A stretch of 64,000 nucleotides of DNA from Umbelopsis ramanniana AG (Eukaryota > Mucoromycota > Umbelopsidomycetes > Umbelopsidales > Umbelopsidaceae), in NCBI RefSeq assembly GCF_025399195.1, contig NW_026252162.1:24391-88390 (forward strand), in the 5' to 3' direction. The position numbers were made by a program, and so were the translations under genes. This document shows, piece by piece, positions 50,881 through 61,149 of this stretch (position 1 is the stretch's first letter; each line of letters starts with the position of its first letter). The notes beneath the pieces are model-generated. The model was not told the origin of the DNA and ran no database searches. It saw only the letters and a list, made by a program, of their open reading frames with translations.

Positions 50881-52389
50881 TAACTGCGCAATCGAAATAA
50901 AAATCCTTGCTGCGCAAATTCGAATGGGTGTGACCTTTTTAGTTAGCTGGTGGCGACTTTAAATAACGGATGATTGTGACCATTAGATTATTAGAAGGCA
51001 AATGTCGGCAAGAGCACAGAATTGGCATGCGTTGCTATAACAAATGGTATACTAGCTCTTCATGTATCTTATTTCCGGAATCATACTTTATTCCAAAGTA
51101 CAACAACCAGAAGATGATGCGTTTGACTGCACCACCTTATGTGGACGTTTGTGAAACTTGAGGATATACAAGAGCTCCCATAGCACCGATAAAGACTAAA
51201 CATTATCATGGTTGTGAGGTAAATACATTTTCTGCAGCATGCTACAAATAAACTCTTCAGAAATAGATTGAAGTATGGTTTGTTTCATTAATCTGCAAGG
51301 CGAAAGTGAAACGAAGTTGACATTGATATCCATCAATTTACACATTATGTTTCTCATGAACTAGTGCTCAAGAACGTTTTCCATGTTTAACATGAAGAAC
51401 TAGCTCAAATCATTGTCAAAATCTGATCCAAAACACATTGTTTGGCTTTTATTTACTTTGCCTATATTGATAAAATGATCGATGTATTTTAATCACTTTG
51501 AGTACTTGATAGAAGTAGCTTCAAACACACCTTTAGCTGGATTTCGCTCATCATGCAAAATAAAAATACGAATCGCCAAGTGCATGATCATAAGAAGCTT
51601 TGTCGCCAACAAAATCCCAACAACCACCCATTTCAGCCAGACGCGGTCCTCGAAATATTTAAAAAGCTCTCCTGAGGTTCAATATACAGAACGTCCTGCA
51701 ACCAGACACAACGTTGAATTACTATACGAATGTCAAATTCAACAATCAAATACCACAGCGCATGGTACTTGTTCCTTAAACTACCTTCATACCTAGAAGA
51801 AAGTGGAAAAAACAAGTATTCGGCAGAAATGGTGTGGAATCAGCTATCATCAACTTTATACAGAACCTGCGGACAAACCAAGTTGTTGTAACCTTGAGAT
51901 ATGTGTTATTCTTTTTGCGATTAGGCGTTATCATTAATCCAAATATGAAACATGCGCTCGTCACTGTTCTACTGTAAAAGTTCTCAATATGACCGCTGAT
52001 ACTCCCGTGTTATAACTAACAGTCAACGCTGCGCATGGACGCCGAGAACATCAGCTACCAAATGAATACCGCATCATCAGTGACAAGTACCAGACGACTC
52101 TGTCAAAGGCAATTTTCTGCTTCCCACAAGAGTCAGGTTTTCTCTCGGATGGAGAAGTAGAGATCATGGAATTATCTGTTTCCTCCCTTATGAAAGCCAT
52201 AGAAGGCAAGAAGTGAACTGCCACCCAAATTACCAAGACATACTTCAAAGGAGCGATATATGCTCAAGAATAACTATTGAAAGGACTTCTCTATGGTTTG
52301 CCAGTCTCCATTAAAAAATAATCATATTTCTCAAGGGAACCACTTCTGGTGTTGGGTTTACGATCTGGTCAACAACCTTTCATAGCGGG

Positions 52390-52690
52390 AATCCGTAGTT
52401 GCTCGATAAATGGTTGGTATGGGTGCCATCATCTATAATAAGGCTACTTTCACACTGGCCACTTTGTCTGTTAAACCTAAATCCAGAGCCATTGATTTGG
52501 CTACGAACTTCTGGACAGAACCATATTGTTGGTGGTGGCTGTAGAGCTGAAGGAGCTCTATTGGCAATTGGAGGGTTTTCTGTAGGCTTTGAGTCTGATA
52601 CTGGTGAAAGCACTCGTATTCCGGACTCCAATGGAACATGGTATCAGAAAAGCCTAAGACTAAATTTCAACCGCTGGAACCTTTAATGGT
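52390..52690 (+). pseudogene. possible kelch-like fragment
   Basis: Two plus-strand frames contain GAIIYNKATFTLATLSVKPK and then GGGCRAEGALLAIGGFSVGF, the latter resembling a kelch blade (GG motif followed by a hydrophobic strand and an aromatic). A frameshift separates them. Weak evidence. Confidence 0.3.
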
Positions 52691-53828
52691 CTACCTGGCT
52701 CCCTCCCATGCCAAATCTGTAGTAGAATCCATGACAAATACTCTGCAGTCGGTTGAACTTATAGCAACGCTGTCTTACAGCCACAATTTTGAATGTTTGT
52801 ATGAAAATTGTATACCTACTCCTTAGGTACACCATCAAAGTCCGACGCAGCTCAAAGAAAATGATTGAAGATTTGAAAGACACTTCTGGCACAATGTAAT
52901 AAAAACTACTATGTTCTGAGTATCTCATACATCAAGTTATGAAGGGTATCGAATTCCCAGTCAGCAGCCGCACCAGCTTACCGCTACCATCAGCCTTTTC
53001 AAGTGTACAACACCCTATTGGAACGTCGGGGATTACCATTCAGCAGCATTCCCTGTTTTCAAAGCGGATGTCTCAATCGACGATAAACGTAATATTGAGC
53101 TTATATCGGATGCTGAAGAGCAACTTTTGCACTGCTGTTATCCACCCTTGGATGGAGGATGCATTAGTCTCAATGCAGCGCCAATAGATTTGAGGACGAG
53201 AAGTCCTTGAAGATCGCCGGACCTGTTGCAGATACTTCAAAGAAATTGAAAAAAAATTGGCTTGAGTAAAGGATTTACTGTATACAGATAATACAGATAG
53301 TAACGCATACAGATAGTAACGTATACTTTCGGGATGAATAAAAGTTATTTGAATTTGGATTTTCTACTAAGTTGAGGGTGGCACCAAGTAAATATTCAAT
53401 TTCTGAAGGAATTTAGTACCTAGCCTCAATACTTAACCCATTGCTCCGGATGCTGAGAGCTACGCAACAAATCAATGAAAACAAAAACTTTTAAATCATT
53501 TTCAAGCAATGAACAACGAAACAACTTAATATATATAAAACCTTCTTCGATAGGCCATAAATGCTGAGCGTCTCACCAAACCGTGGGCGAAGTTTTGCTC
53601 ATGCTGAGTAACCTTAAATCTCTTTGTGGTATTGTTGATACACTCACATGAGAACGGGACTCGGAATGTACACATTGATGCGGCGCAGACTGTGCGTATG
53701 CTTTGCGATTGTGTTGCTTTGCATCATGGGATAAAAACCGTAGCATGATTTTTTGGTTTCTTTATCCTTCTTCTTTGATATCACACAAATTGAGATTTCT
53801 TCAGCAGTTCTACCACACTGAGCCAAGT

Positions 53829-55958
53829 ATGAATCAGATGCCGAATTCATTTACTCTCTCTGCCGTAAGATCAAATATCAACACTGGCGATCTTATACTG
53901 GAAGTCAACCGAAAAAGCACTGTCATAACAACGAATGAAACTGCCGCCTCCGGCATGGATGCTATATCTACCATGAATATTGATAACGAACATAGCAATT
54001 TACATACTCAGCGTCGATGTAATAGCTGGGCAGATATATCAACACATCATTTTTTCAACGTACTTTTCAGCAAAAGTGCGGTGGACCAGTTTTATAGATT
54101 GTGGAATTGGACCGGTGGTATAATGGAACAATACGTTTGGCGATCACAATCTGCTACGAAATTTTATGCTAAGAACTTTATAAAAGTACTTGCAATAGCG
54201 ATTCAAGCTGAGATGGTAAAGAGCATACCGGTAGCAGCTGCTTTAAGCGATTTTAATTTGTATAATGTTGGCCCGTCAGTTTTTGGTCAGCTAGCACAAG
54301 GAGCCGTTGTTGCATGTTTTGCAGTACTCCTCACCAGAGCTACTCGCCAGCGTCCTATTGACTCCCTTGCTGATGGTCCTTTGTCTTCCGTATCTTGTGC
54401 ATACTGGCTTTGGGCGAATCGTGGAAGCAAATCCAACGGCAAGATCCACCAAATTTTGATTGAGATTCCTGAAAATTTCGATCCTAAGCTCGCCCTAAGA
54501 CAGCGACTTCTTTCCGCAATCCCTGGAATTGCCCTAACACTTTCATCTTTCGTAGTATACTTTCTACTTTCACTGGGTGATGATCGTAAACGGAAATGGG
54601 CTTTACTCATAAGCATTTTTGGGATCATATCTGAAATTTTACGCCTATTAGCAACGTGGCTTACAATTAGCTCCATGAAGACCAAACCTTCCTTTGAAGA
54701 AAACAAGAGACTTCATCTTTATCCAGAGTCTTCGAATGATCTTGATTCCCAACCTTTTGTTGTATGGCGTCCCAATTCTGTTCTTCGACCTCTACGTCTA
54801 TTTTCTGATTTTACGAATGGTAGAAAAACTGTACCAAGTTCAATCTATGGAGTATATTCTTTCACCTGGTGTTGGACAAGCCCTAAAGCGATGGTATCTG
54901 TACTTATTTTCTGTACAGCGGCATCATTAATAGTATTATCAACAGGAGCGCTCATTTGCAGTGGAGATACTTCCATGGAAGCTGCCTCCCTTGGCATTTT
55001 ACTTTGTCTGAGCGCAAGCGGCTTTTTCAGGATAGCCCATACAAGTGAATCGGACTTGCGAGATGTTTATACTGAACATATCTCAGCCACACTACTGAAA
55101 GATGTCATATTAAATACTTTTGCTCCTTTTACAGCCCATCGATTGGCAGAAAATGCAGAAAGCTTAATAATGAAAAGTTTGATAGAACACCCCGGTACAG
55201 TCACCTTACAAAATGAGACTTTGCAGACTTTCAACGTTTGGCCAGGATCGAAAATCAATATGCACGAAGTTTTTTACTATTTAACAGGCGCCTCCCAACC
55301 GGTCTCAAAGCTGATTATGCATTGGAGAGACAGAGATACAGAACTTAGCCCTTTGCTTGAGATAGCAGACGCTCTATATTGTAGAGCGCTTCTGATGATC
55401 AAGCATGCGCATGTTTGCAACCAAGGTAAACCTCGACGATTGGGCTCGAAATGTAACGTTGACTCTTCTCGTTTGATGTCAGCAGTTTTGCTTGCATCGG
55501 GACATGCACATTGCAGTGATGTCTCTGATATTTTGAAGGGTATCAAAGATTGGATGCAGCATGAGGACCTGCTTTGGAGCATCATCGGGACCAACATGAC
55601 CCTCGATATGATGGTGTTACCGCCTCTTCGCAAACAACTAGAATCAACATCCAATACCTTAGACCTCGCTCTTCGAGTTTGTCACATGGCGATGTACGAA
55701 AGTATTCACTCGGGCGATATGTTAGAGGCGGTTCCAACAGCTTTGTACTATTTACTTACTGGTAGTACCGCATTAGGTAGCTCGACGGCCCGCATGGTAG
55801 AACTCGCTATTCGCCAATATGGGGCTGTCAATATGGTGCTATCACTTGATCGAGTTACGATTCATATAGAAGGATACGAGATATTCTGTCATGGCAAGCT
55901 GCATGACTGGCCGGGGGGATTTATCCCAGTACCATCTTCGTTATCACAAATACATTAG
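53829..55958 (+). CDS. unrecognised polytopic membrane protein, tandem paralogue 1
   Basis: An intronless frame of 709 residues from ATG 53829; an in-frame ATG at 53745 would add 28 residues. I do not recognise the family. The first 140 residues are polar. About five or six hydrophobic segments follow in the middle, for example GQLAQGAVVACFAVLLTRA, GIALTLSSFVVYFLLSL, WALLISIFGIISEILRLLA and AMVSVLIFCTAASLIVLSTG. The C-terminal 250 residues are soluble and best conserved between the two copies: EIADALYCRALLMIKHAH, WMQHEDLLWSIIG, LDLALRVCHMAMYE, MLEAVPTALYYLLTG and DWPGGFIPVP. Lack of introns is unusual in this intron-rich window. A 900-bp gap separates it from paralogue 2. Confidence 0.75.
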   Translation: MNQMPNSFTLSAVRSNINTGDLILEVNRKSTVITTNETAASGMDAISTMNIDNEHSNLHTQRRCNSWADISTHHFFNVLFSKSAVDQFYRLWNWTGGIMEQYVWRSQSATKFYAKNFIKVLAIAIQAEMVKSIPVAAALSDFNLYNVGPSVFGQLAQGAVVACFAVLLTRATRQRPIDSLADGPLSSVSCAYWLWANRGSKSNGKIHQILIEIPENFDPKLALRQRLLSAIPGIALTLSSFVVYFLLSLGDDRKRKWALLISIFGIISEILRLLATWLTISSMKTKPSFEENKRLHLYPESSNDLDSQPFVVWRPNSVLRPLRLFSDFTNGRKTVPSSIYGVYSFTWCWTSPKAMVSVLIFCTAASLIVLSTGALICSGDTSMEAASLGILLCLSASGFFRIAHTSESDLRDVYTEHISATLLKDVILNTFAPFTAHRLAENAESLIMKSLIEHPGTVTLQNETLQTFNVWPGSKINMHEVFYYLTGASQPVSKLIMHWRDRDTELSPLLEIADALYCRALLMIKHAHVCNQGKPRRLGSKCNVDSSRLMSAVLLASGHAHCSDVSDILKGIKDWMQHEDLLWSIIGTNMTLDMMVLPPLRKQLESTSNTLDLALRVCHMAMYESIHSGDMLEAVPTALYYLLTGSTALGSSTARMVELAIRQYGAVNMVLSLDRVTIHIEGYEIFCHGKLHDWPGGFIPVPSSLSQIH

Positions 55959-56866
55959 CCACGTTACTATACTTTAGCTAAATTCATTTTTGGGTCCAAG
56001 CTACCAGGATTTCACAAGGACGAACATCGAAGAGACTGACAACTCGCCATCAAAGACGACACTGCATATTCAGCGTTGATATTATTAGGAAAACCCTGTA
56101 CATTGTATGCCATTCTATAAGCTTGCTATTTTTTTCAACAAGATAGAAATCACCATTCGATTAATTAGGATTGTAGCAATCAAATGAATCAATAGGCACA
56201 TTTGTCAAGCGTTAACCATTTCGCTGGAGTCCATTGGTCCCTAGTGAGACTTCAAATTTACTTATTCATAATCTTCTATATTTCAGTGAACCAAAGACAT
56301 AGAAATTATATCTCAAAACCAAACTACCAGGTCCAACTCTGCGACAGTCTGACGTATTCTGAGTACTACGGGAAGGATTGATAAGATTCGGGAACGGGAA
56401 TGAACGATTGAAATCAGTTCAAAGATCTGCCTCGCCAGATGACTCAGTACTTAACAACTTGAAGTAAAACTTTTTCAATGCTGCAACGTCGTGTAGGTTA
56501 TTTTGGGTTTTGTTGACGGTCATCTGAATTGCGGTATTTGGACATATCTCGGACCAGCTCCGGTGCGAATAATTTACGCTATTGAAGGGGTCAAGTACAC
56601 TATTGAACGAACTGAAGGTATGCGATAGCTAAAGTTGAGATAACAATTCTTGAATACAATGGGGGTGTATATTCAGTCATGTTGAGGGCTTGCAATCTAC
56701 GGAAGCCTATAACTGCGCAATATTGGTTCTCATATTATCACGTAAAGAAAGTCTTTAATCCTTCTTCGCATGTGATTCAAAGCATCTCTTTCGCCTTTCT
56801 GCTTTTACTTGCCCTTTTAAAAAATCATACTTCAGTACTTCGTTATAATTTTTTTCATATTTTCTA
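55959..56866. other. spacer between the tandem paralogues
   Basis: 908 bp, AT-rich, no supported gene. It presumably carries the 3' flank of paralogue 1 and the promoter of paralogue 2. Confidence 0.45.
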
Positions 56867-59131
56867 ATGATCAAGCGACTTATTAGCTATCCGCATAATT
56901 CGATTTATGCTGATACCACAATCATGAGCATGGATAACAACGAAGATACGGCTGTAGATATTCAAGTGAAGACGGGTTGTATAAACTCGGAGCTTATTGC
57001 TGCTTACAAGGCACCAAAAAAAGTAGCAAGGACTATGGATGGCTATCGCCAGCAATTCATAAACTGCGCCATTGTTTGGAAGGTTATGTACACTGTTGAG
57101 CAGCTTTATGGAATTAGCATAATCAATAGGTTGTCGCAACTAAACGTATGGTATCCAGGATGCATATTTCATTACTTTATCATGCTGTACGCCATCAAAA
57201 GGGGTGAAGCTATCGACAGGTCTATTGTACTTCATACTCAAGCTTTGTTAAAAGATTTCAAACTGGCATCCCTGGCCAGTCTTATACTTACGGTACCAGG
57301 AGCTGACGCTATAAGCGAGTTTGACCTAAAAAAAACTATCCCTGCTGTATACAGCCAGCTTGCTCAAAATGCAGTCGTGACAAGTTTCGGAGTTCTCTGC
57401 TCTAGTGACGGTGGACGCCCGCCACTTGATGCCTTATGCGATGGACCGTTATCTTCGATTTCTAGCGCAGTATGGCTGTGGAGAATGCGCAAAGATCGTG
57501 GCCGTAGTGAACAGCGTCGATGGGAGTTTACAGATGACAGTTCCGATGATATTATTACGCCAATCGATAGGCTGAGGGAGTCAGCTATAGATTCTCTACC
57601 GGTTATTGCCATCATTTCTGGATCATTCATCATATATTTCTTATCATTTCTGGAAAGTCATGAATGGAAATGGGCGCTCACTGTCAGCGTCACCGGTCTT
57701 GCATCAGAAGCAGCACGTTTGTTGGCTACTTGGCTAGCGACAGCTTCTGTAGAAAGTGTACTGAAAAACGATGATGACTTTTCACATGAGAAAATAGCTG
57801 TCTTTATGGCTTCTGGAAGAGAGGATATGACGTTTATCGAATTTCAGAATGGCAGGCTTCAATCTACAATCACTTGGCAAAAATTTACCGCGATAAGTGC
57901 TGTAACGGCTTATTCTTTGTACGGTCATGCAACATACACCTGGCAATGGGTTTGTATCAAGAAAGCTATTATGTCGCTTTTGCTTTTTTGCGTCTCAGCC
58001 ATGTTAGCTATATTTTCGACAGGAGCTCTCGTTGCAAGCGAAGATGGTTCACTATTGGGAGGCTTTTTGAGCTTCATTATTTGTTGCTGTGCAGCAGGCA
58101 AGCTAAGTACCGGTACTTCCGCAAACTCTTCCCATCCTGATGTTTATTATGAACTGCTTTCTGCTACAAGTCTTGGAGCCATTGTTGGTCAAATTGGCGA
58201 ATATGTCCAGGCGGATTCAATGCATTCACGTGACTTCGTTACTTATAGCTTACTGGCGAAGAGCGACACCATCACGTATCATGGAAGAAAATTTAAAGTT
58301 TATAAGCCAAAACAAGAAAACGTGATTGAAATGCATGATGTGTATCGCAGCTATGCTGATCTTGATACAAGGATCAGTAGGATGTTCCATAGAACAGAAG
58401 ATTATGATGGACGTAGCATCATGCTAGAAATTGCCGATGCACTGTACTGCCGAGCTCTTTTGTTGATAAGACACGTACATTTTTGTCGCCACAGAGAGCC
58501 AAGCGTGCGTAGAAATGTTTGTAACGCCGATACAACACATTTCCTATCAGCAATTTTGCTTGTATCGCATCATGTAGATTGCCCTTACGTACGTGAAATT
58601 CTTAGTGATATCAAAGCTTGGATGGATCATGAGGATCTTCTTTGGAGCATCATTGGGTCCAAAGTAACCCTTGAAATGATGGCGTTGCCTCATCTGAGAG
58701 CACAATTGAAATCATCAAATACGTTGGATCTGGCTCTACGGATGTGTCATATGGCAATGTATGAAAATGTTCCCACTGGGAATATGCTAGAGGCTGTTCC
58801 AACAGCTATGTACTATTTACTTACTGGAGACACCGCTTTAGGCCATGCACCGGCTCGTGTAGTCCAGAATGCGGTGAGAACCTTTGGCGCCATTAACATT
58901 AGCCCGTATCTAAATGAGGTTATTTTAACTGTTGGTGATCAGTATAAAATACTGTGCAAAGGTGAGCTTCATCCCTGGCCCGGAGGCTTCATTCCCATCA
59001 TGACAGGCGATGCCGTGACAGATCAGCCAGCTAACTACAATATGGCCCGAGCGATGTTTGCTCCGATGCTGGGAGGACCAAGGCTCGGACAACGAGAAAC
59101 ACAGCGTCTTTCCCGATTGTCGATAATTTAG
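56867..59131 (+). CDS. unrecognised polytopic membrane protein, tandem paralogue 2
   Basis: An intronless frame of 754 residues starting MIKRLISYPHNSIYADTT. It aligns by eye with paralogue 1 along most of its length. Shared blocks: LSQLNVWYPG region against LWNWTGG, YSQLAQNAVVTSFGVL, LDALCDGPLSSISSAVWLW, FIIYFLSFLESHEWKWALTV, EAARLLATWLATAS, EIADALYCRALLLIRHVHFC, WMDHEDLLWSIIGSK, LEAVPTAMYYLLTG and PWPGGFIP. It extends about 35 residues further at the C-terminus, ending in an Arg-rich tail. Both copies are full length, so both may be functional. Role unknown; the hydrophobic centre flanked by soluble ends suggests an integral membrane protein with a large conserved cytosolic or lumenal C-domain. 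Confidence 0.75.
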   Translation: MIKRLISYPHNSIYADTTIMSMDNNEDTAVDIQVKTGCINSELIAAYKAPKKVARTMDGYRQQFINCAIVWKVMYTVEQLYGISIINRLSQLNVWYPGCIFHYFIMLYAIKRGEAIDRSIVLHTQALLKDFKLASLASLILTVPGADAISEFDLKKTIPAVYSQLAQNAVVTSFGVLCSSDGGRPPLDALCDGPLSSISSAVWLWRMRKDRGRSEQRRWEFTDDSSDDIITPIDRLRESAIDSLPVIAIISGSFIIYFLSFLESHEWKWALTVSVTGLASEAARLLATWLATASVESVLKNDDDFSHEKIAVFMASGREDMTFIEFQNGRLQSTITWQKFTAISAVTAYSLYGHATYTWQWVCIKKAIMSLLLFCVSAMLAIFSTGALVASEDGSLLGGFLSFIICCCAAGKLSTGTSANSSHPDVYYELLSATSLGAIVGQIGEYVQADSMHSRDFVTYSLLAKSDTITYHGRKFKVYKPKQENVIEMHDVYRSYADLDTRISRMFHRTEDYDGRSIMLEIADALYCRALLLIRHVHFCRHREPSVRRNVCNADTTHFLSAILLVSHHVDCPYVREILSDIKAWMDHEDLLWSIIGSKVTLEMMALPHLRAQLKSSNTLDLALRMCHMAMYENVPTGNMLEAVPTAMYYLLTGDTALGHAPARVVQNAVRTFGAINISPYLNEVILTVGDQYKILCKGELHPWPGGFIPIMTGDAVTDQPANYNMARAMFAPMLGGPRLGQRETQRLSRLSII

Positions 59132-60209
59132 TCCTTCCTACAGTATTTCTTTTGTAAAGCACCATCATTTATAAAAGTAAGAAGTGATTAAACATACTTT
59201 AGCTTTTTCTTTTTTATCTTATGCGCCTTATACATTGCTCCCACTTCTATGACATGTGCCGATGTTTATAAAAGTATTATTGTTGACACCCGCCTATAAA
59301 CTCCATGTAAGAAAGGAAGCATAACGGAATTGGCCATGTCACTAAGTATAAGTCTGCCTTTCCCAAACTTAGCAAAATGCTATACCGGCCAGAAAATTAA
59401 TTAAGCAATCCTAAAGGAAATCTGAAATGAAGTCTTTCAACGTTATCCTGGTAATGGGATTTTCTTTCTACTGGGTAGCAGTACCTTTTGCAGTCCAAAC
59501 TTTTTCTCTTGACATTTTGTTAATACCGCAGTGCCTAATAGAGAATGAGCTTGAAAATGTCAAATTCTAAATAGCAATTTCGTATAGAATCAATACTTGG
59601 ACTGATGTTCGGAGACAGCCACCAGGTCCGTCTCACTCTTCCCTTCCCCTCCCTTTTGTGTGGCTGGCATGAAGAGGCACTTCATTTTATTTTATTTTGG
59701 CTTGGACTTCCGCTCAAAAAATAGGAAAACATGGGTTTTCTCCACAGCAAGCGATTCATCTAAACAATTAAGTACAATGAAACGCTAGTATTTACGTAGT
59801 TTTAAAAACTGGAATATCGCCGGCTTCGCTGCAAAGCTGTAGGTTGGGCTTATATTTTCTTTACGCTTCTAAGCTTGATGCTATTACTAGGGCTTTTAAT
59901 CCTAAAAGGCGTCCAATGCTTTCATTGCTTGTAAGACATGATGACAGATCATTCGTGGGAATTGCGAAAAAGCTTCGTCCTATAGCGATCTTTGTAAAAG
60001 TTTAGCTTTTGATGATACCTTTGTGTTTGATAGCTTACTGATTTACATCACCTGAACAGCGGGGGTCGAAATCAACGAAATGTCTGGTACCTGATCCGTA
60101 TGCTCTCTTTTACCACTTCCTCTTCCTCTTATTCCACCCACAGGGCACGCACTAGGACGCTTTTCTTGTATTTTATCAGAGCCTTTTACAACTCAACTAT
60201 AGTGGAATC
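59132..60209. other. interval after the paralogue pair
   Basis: About 1.1 kb, AT-rich. I see no supported gene. Confidence 0.4.
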
Positions 60210-60398
60210 ATGAATTTCAAAGAACAAATAGCTCAGATATGCTTTGGAGCATATATCACTCTATATTTGATACTGGAGCCACTACTTGGAGATTATAACG
60301 CAACACTGAAGCCCATTGCACTGACATTTTCGTTAAGCTTTGTGGTAATCAACCTTTCTAACATTGTAAAATCCTCCAAATATGCTCAAATTGAATGA
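60210..60398 (+). CDS. 62-residue hydrophobic ORF, doubtful
   Basis: An ATG frame with two hydrophobic stretches (ICFGAYITLYLILEPLL and PIALTFSLSFVVINLS) and an AATAAA near 60412. It could be a small membrane protein or a remnant of the decayed paralogue that follows. No family recognised. Confidence 0.3.
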   Translation: MNFKEQIAQICFGAYITLYLILEPLLGDYNATLKPIALTFSLSFVVINLSNIVKSSKYAQIE

Positions 60399-60439
60399 TA
60401 TTTTATCGTTGAATAAAGTAATAATGAAAAAGCTACGTG

Positions 60440-60720
60440 AACTAGCCTGATGAATATCTGCTGTGGAGCACCATTAAATCATGCGGAACGCTTGCAATGA
60501 TGGTGTTGTCATATCTACGAACACGGTTGGAATCGTTCAAAACGTTGGGTCTTTCTCTATAAATATACCCTATGTCGATATATGGTTCCCACTGACAGTA
60601 TGCAGAGGCGGTTCCACCGGCTGGATTGTTACTGCAAGTAACACCTTAGACCACGCTATGGCTGGTGTAGTTGAACGTGCCGTCGTGTTTCTTGAGGTCG
60701 TGAACCTTTTCTAACGGCTC
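60440..60720 (+). pseudogene. decayed third copy of the tandem membrane-protein family
   Basis: Broken frames give EYLLWSTIKSCGTLAMMVLS and LRTRLESFKTLGLSL-stop, matching the EDLLWSIIG...TLEMMALPHLRAQL block of paralogue 2. Further on, AEAVPPAGLLLQVTP matches LEAVPTAMYYLLTG in another frame. Only the C-terminal part is left, with stops and shifts. Confidence 0.7.
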
Positions 60721-61149
60721 CACTCGCAAAGCTGGCCCAATCTCCTGTATAGGTGTACTCGTCCATAGATACTTGTGCATAGAATGTACTTTATTACTTG
60801 AAACAAATAGCTACTGATTGATGAAATTTAACCAGACAGTGTTCGCGATGCAATTGATATACTTGATGGCATAGATTTCTAACTTTGAAGAAGGCATAGG
60901 CTCGCTTTTTAACGGGAGTGCGATGACAGGACGGCAGTAATTTTCTTCTGATATTTGGCCGCTCCGGCGATCCTTATCTTTGGAATGCATTTTCAACCTG
61001 TTTTCTGGTTCTTCTGAATGCTGTGAACGAATGTCGACCTTTTCAATGACGTTCGATATCAACAGCTACAAGTATCAAGTGAGTTTCAAGTAAGTTGCAT
61101 CATCCTCTCTTATCAAGTCATACAATTTGAACCACACTGTACCTTTGTA

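Larger units (their letters stand above)
50455..53828. other. accessory interval with gene debris
   Basis: About 3.4 kb with no intact gene. It contains two pieces listed separately (50517-50880 and 52390-52690), a plus-strand fragment around 52020-52215 whose frame reads PNEYRIISDKYQTTLSKAIF with no identified family, and short ATACAGATA tandem units at about 53280-53325. Base composition is more AT-rich than the left side. Confidence 0.5.
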
